A stretch of 6,808 nt of DNA from Firmicutes bacterium CAG:552. Its GTDB lineage: Bacteria; Bacillota; Clostridia; Christensenellales; Pumilibacteraceae. Shown piece by piece: positions 6,241-6,808 of the stretch. Each line of letters begins with the position of its first letter. Within the stretch, counting starts at the first letter, position 1. The DNA lies in NCBI GenBank assembly GCA_000435495.1, contig FR884006.1, positions 1 through 6,808 on the forward strand, read 5' to 3'. The notes under the pieces were generated by a model. It saw only the letters and a list, made by a program, of their open reading frames with translations, searched no databases and had not been told where the DNA came from. A program made the translations under genes and the position numbers.

Positions 6241-6808
6241 CTACTTCTTTCTTTTCTTATATCTAAAACCTACAACTGTCGCTACGGAGGCGAGTGCTAC
6301 GAAAAAGGCCGCCACAAGGAGCAAAATCGTCTCGCCTTTATCGTCTTCGTATAACGCCTTTACTCCTACAGAATTTCGTGCAAACGTATAAGTCTTTTCT
6401 TGACAAACGCATATATCACCGTCGTACCAACCCTTAAATTTTTTGTTATCTATCTCGATTGCGGTTACCGTAACTTCATCTGTTTCTTTGTCATAGGAGG
6501 CGGTTATCGCACCGTCAATGCATTCACCGTCGCAGGTCGCCGTTACGTTAATTTTAGAAAGTTTCTGTATAAATCGGTAGCCGCACACTTTACATTCCCG
6601 CAATTGCTCGCCGTCATCCGACAAGGTCGGCTCTTTTGTCGTTTCGCTTTCACCATATTCGTGCGTATAGCTTTGTTTAAATCCGCACTTAACGCAAAGT
6701 TTTGCGTGATTGCCCTCTTCGATTTTCCAATCGCCGAACCTGTGTCCGTCACTAAAAACGGTTTCTATGTATCCATACTCGCATCGAGAACAGCTATATT
6801 CTTCGTAT
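6241..6808 (-). CDS. C-terminal part of a CxxC-repeat, membrane-anchored surface protein
   Basis: The frame is open from the right edge to a TAG at 6241, so 188 C-terminal residues are visible and the start lies outside the window. No internal start codon should be taken as the gene start. Cys pairs in CxxC spacing recur at 6/9, 38/41 and 72/75, 32-34 residues apart, with HRFGDW and HEYGES at matching places between them. This is the tandem Cys-rich repeat style common in clostridial surface proteins. Residues from about 86 to 153 hold a beta-rich module ending in FKGWYDGD, TYTF and ALYED, like Listeria-Bacteroides or InlB B-type repeats. A membrane helix (about 158-181) and the tail YKKRKK finish it. 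There is no LPxTG, so it is anchored by the helix with the rest outside. Partner and ligand are unknown. Confidence 0.8.
   Translation of the reverse strand, partial: YEEYSCSRCEYGYIETVFSDGHRFGDWKIEEGNHAKLCVKCGFKQSYTHEYGESETTKEPTLSDDGEQLRECKVCGYRFIQKLSKINVTATCDGECIDGAITASYDKETDEVTVTAIEIDNKKFKGWYDGDICVCQEKTYTFARNSVGVKALYEDDKGETILLLVAAFFVALASVATVVGFRYKKRKK

Noticed and set aside
6543..6752. 69-codon minus-strand frame within the surface protein region
   Set aside because: The competing frame is open to the edge and shows repeats, a beta module and a membrane anchor, so this one is a shadow.

Overview
The window most likely comes from a Gram-positive, anaerobic member of the Clostridia (Bacillota), perhaps an uncultured gut lineage. 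This is inferred, not proven. The pointers are: sigma-A-type promoters with extended -10 elements and strong GGAG-type ribosome sites; a PflX-type (COG1313) radical SAM protein; a YfmM-like ABC-F protein; a YwaF-family membrane protein; and a surface protein with tandem CxxC repeats and a C-terminal membrane anchor. Base composition looks moderate in GC by eye. There is no rRNA, tRNA, CRISPR array, transposase or integrase, and the window looks like ordinary chromosome.

Layout from left to right. (1) Positions 1-107 hold the promoter region of a minus-strand gene lying off the left edge: a near-consensus promoter followed by a perfect 8+8 bp palindrome just downstream of the -10, which looks like a repressor operator. 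(2) Positions 108-403 carry no convincing gene, but contain a wobble-rich, strand-specific terminator for the minus-strand operon to the right. (3) Positions 404-4551 are a three-gene minus-strand operon, transcribed right to left: an ABC-F ATPase, a CDF metal exporter with an Asn-Asp-Asp-Asp (manganese-type) transport site, and a long YwaF-family membrane protein. Gaps are 16 and 19 nt and each gene has its own Shine-Dalgarno. (4) Positions 4552-4715 are a compact divergent promoter region whose two -35 boxes lie 2 bp apart in a small palindrome. (5) Positions 4716-6148 are a plus-strand unit: the PflX-like radical SAM protein, probably translated from a leaderless mRNA, then an unrecognised 168-residue two-helix membrane protein. 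A strong terminator follows. (6) From 6241 to the right edge is the C-terminal part of a minus-strand, membrane-anchored extracellular protein.

How the genes may work together: the minus-strand operon joins a ribosome-associated ATPase with a probable Mn(II) exporter and a YwaF-family protein whose relative TMEM164 is a lipid acyltransferase. A shared theme of translation, metal or envelope homeostasis is possible but unproven. I found no obvious new defence or mobile system. The points most worth checking are the leaderless PflX-like start in a shared divergent promoter, the NDDD-type CDF with an extra C-terminal domain inside an ABC-F operon, the extended YwaF protein, and the orphan two-helix protein.
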